Source: CAZCBJ01 sp964496705
Lineage (GTDB): Bacteria > Chloroflexota > Anaerolineae > Anaerolineales > Anaerolineaceae
NCBI GenBank assembly: GCA_964496705.1
Contig: CAZCBJ010000212.1
Span: 1-6,760 of the forward strand
Length of the DNA: 6,760 bases
Direction: 5' to 3'
Shown: positions 6,726 to 6,760 of the stretch, in pieces
How the letters are laid out: every line of letters begins with the position of its first letter
Numbering within the stretch: the first letter of the stretch is position 1
Made by a program: the position numbers and the translations under genes
Notes under the pieces: generated by a model
What the model was told of the DNA's origin: nothing
Database searches by the model: none
The model's input: the letters and a program-made list of their open reading frames with translations, nothing else

Positions 6726-6760
6726 ATGGATCGCAAATTAAGACGTCGTGATTTTCTTAA
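6726..6760 (+). CDS. Start of a Tat-exported protein, possibly a sugar ABC transporter binding protein (3' partial)
   Basis: Only the first residues are in the window: MDRKLRRRDFL, then an incomplete codon. RRDFL matches the twin-arginine core R-R-x-F-L, so the product is probably exported folded through Tat. In Chloroflexota, many extracellular sugar-binding lipoproteins of ABC transporters begin in this way. Combined with the upstream sugar-type regulator, the large candidate glycan-processing protein and the operator at 6574-6606, a solute-binding protein is the most likely identity. A Tat-secreted enzyme or oxidoreductase would start the same way, so only the signal itself is seen. Confidence 0.65.
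   Translation, partial: MDRKLRRRDFL

Overview
The window looks like a carbohydrate-utilisation locus from a free-living bacterium of intermediate GC content. The best guess is Chloroflexota, class Anaerolineae. This rests on the style of the hybrid regulator (LacI-type sugar-binding sensor fused to a histidine kinase, receivers and an AraC output) and on a Tat-type start of the kind seen on sugar-binding proteins in that group. It is an inference from family resemblance, not from a marker gene. All genes are on the + strand.

Layout. (1) 1-3018: the 3' part of a very large one-polypeptide signalling protein. It reads, in order, the C-terminal lobe of a LacI/PurR-type ligand-binding domain, a helical linker, a GAF-like domain, a histidine kinase core, two receiver domains and an AraC-type DNA-binding domain. 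No membrane segment is visible. (2) 3019-3132: an AT-rich intergenic region with a two-copy direct repeat of 21 bp period and a third, imperfect copy. (3) 3133-3519: a stand-alone receiver-like protein that has lost its phospho-acceptor Asp, its acidic pair and its Lys. (4) 3516-3977: a four-helix membrane protein that overlaps the receiver gene by ATGA. (5) 4002-6581: an 859-residue protein without signal peptide, with an N-terminal beta-sandwich, a helical middle and a beta-rich C-terminus. The architecture resembles toroid-type polysaccharide lyases, but I do not recognise the family with certainty. (6) 6574-6606: two perfect copies of the same 12-bp motif, again 21 bp apart. (7) 6644-6675: an intergenic stem-loop. 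(8) 6726-end: the start of a gene with a twin-arginine signal, possibly the lipoprotein/sugar-binding component of an ABC transporter.

How it may work together (inference). A sugar ligand would be sensed in the cytoplasm by the LacI-type domain, the signal passed through the kinase and receivers within the same chain, and the AraC domain would bind the 21-bp-phased direct repeats. These repeats sit in front of both downstream units: the receiver-like/membrane/large-enzyme operon, and the putative uptake gene. The most interesting result is this shared motif, roughly YGTCCYAAAAWT repeated at 21 bp. It occurs once in each of the two intergenic regions and gives a concrete candidate operator for the hybrid regulator.
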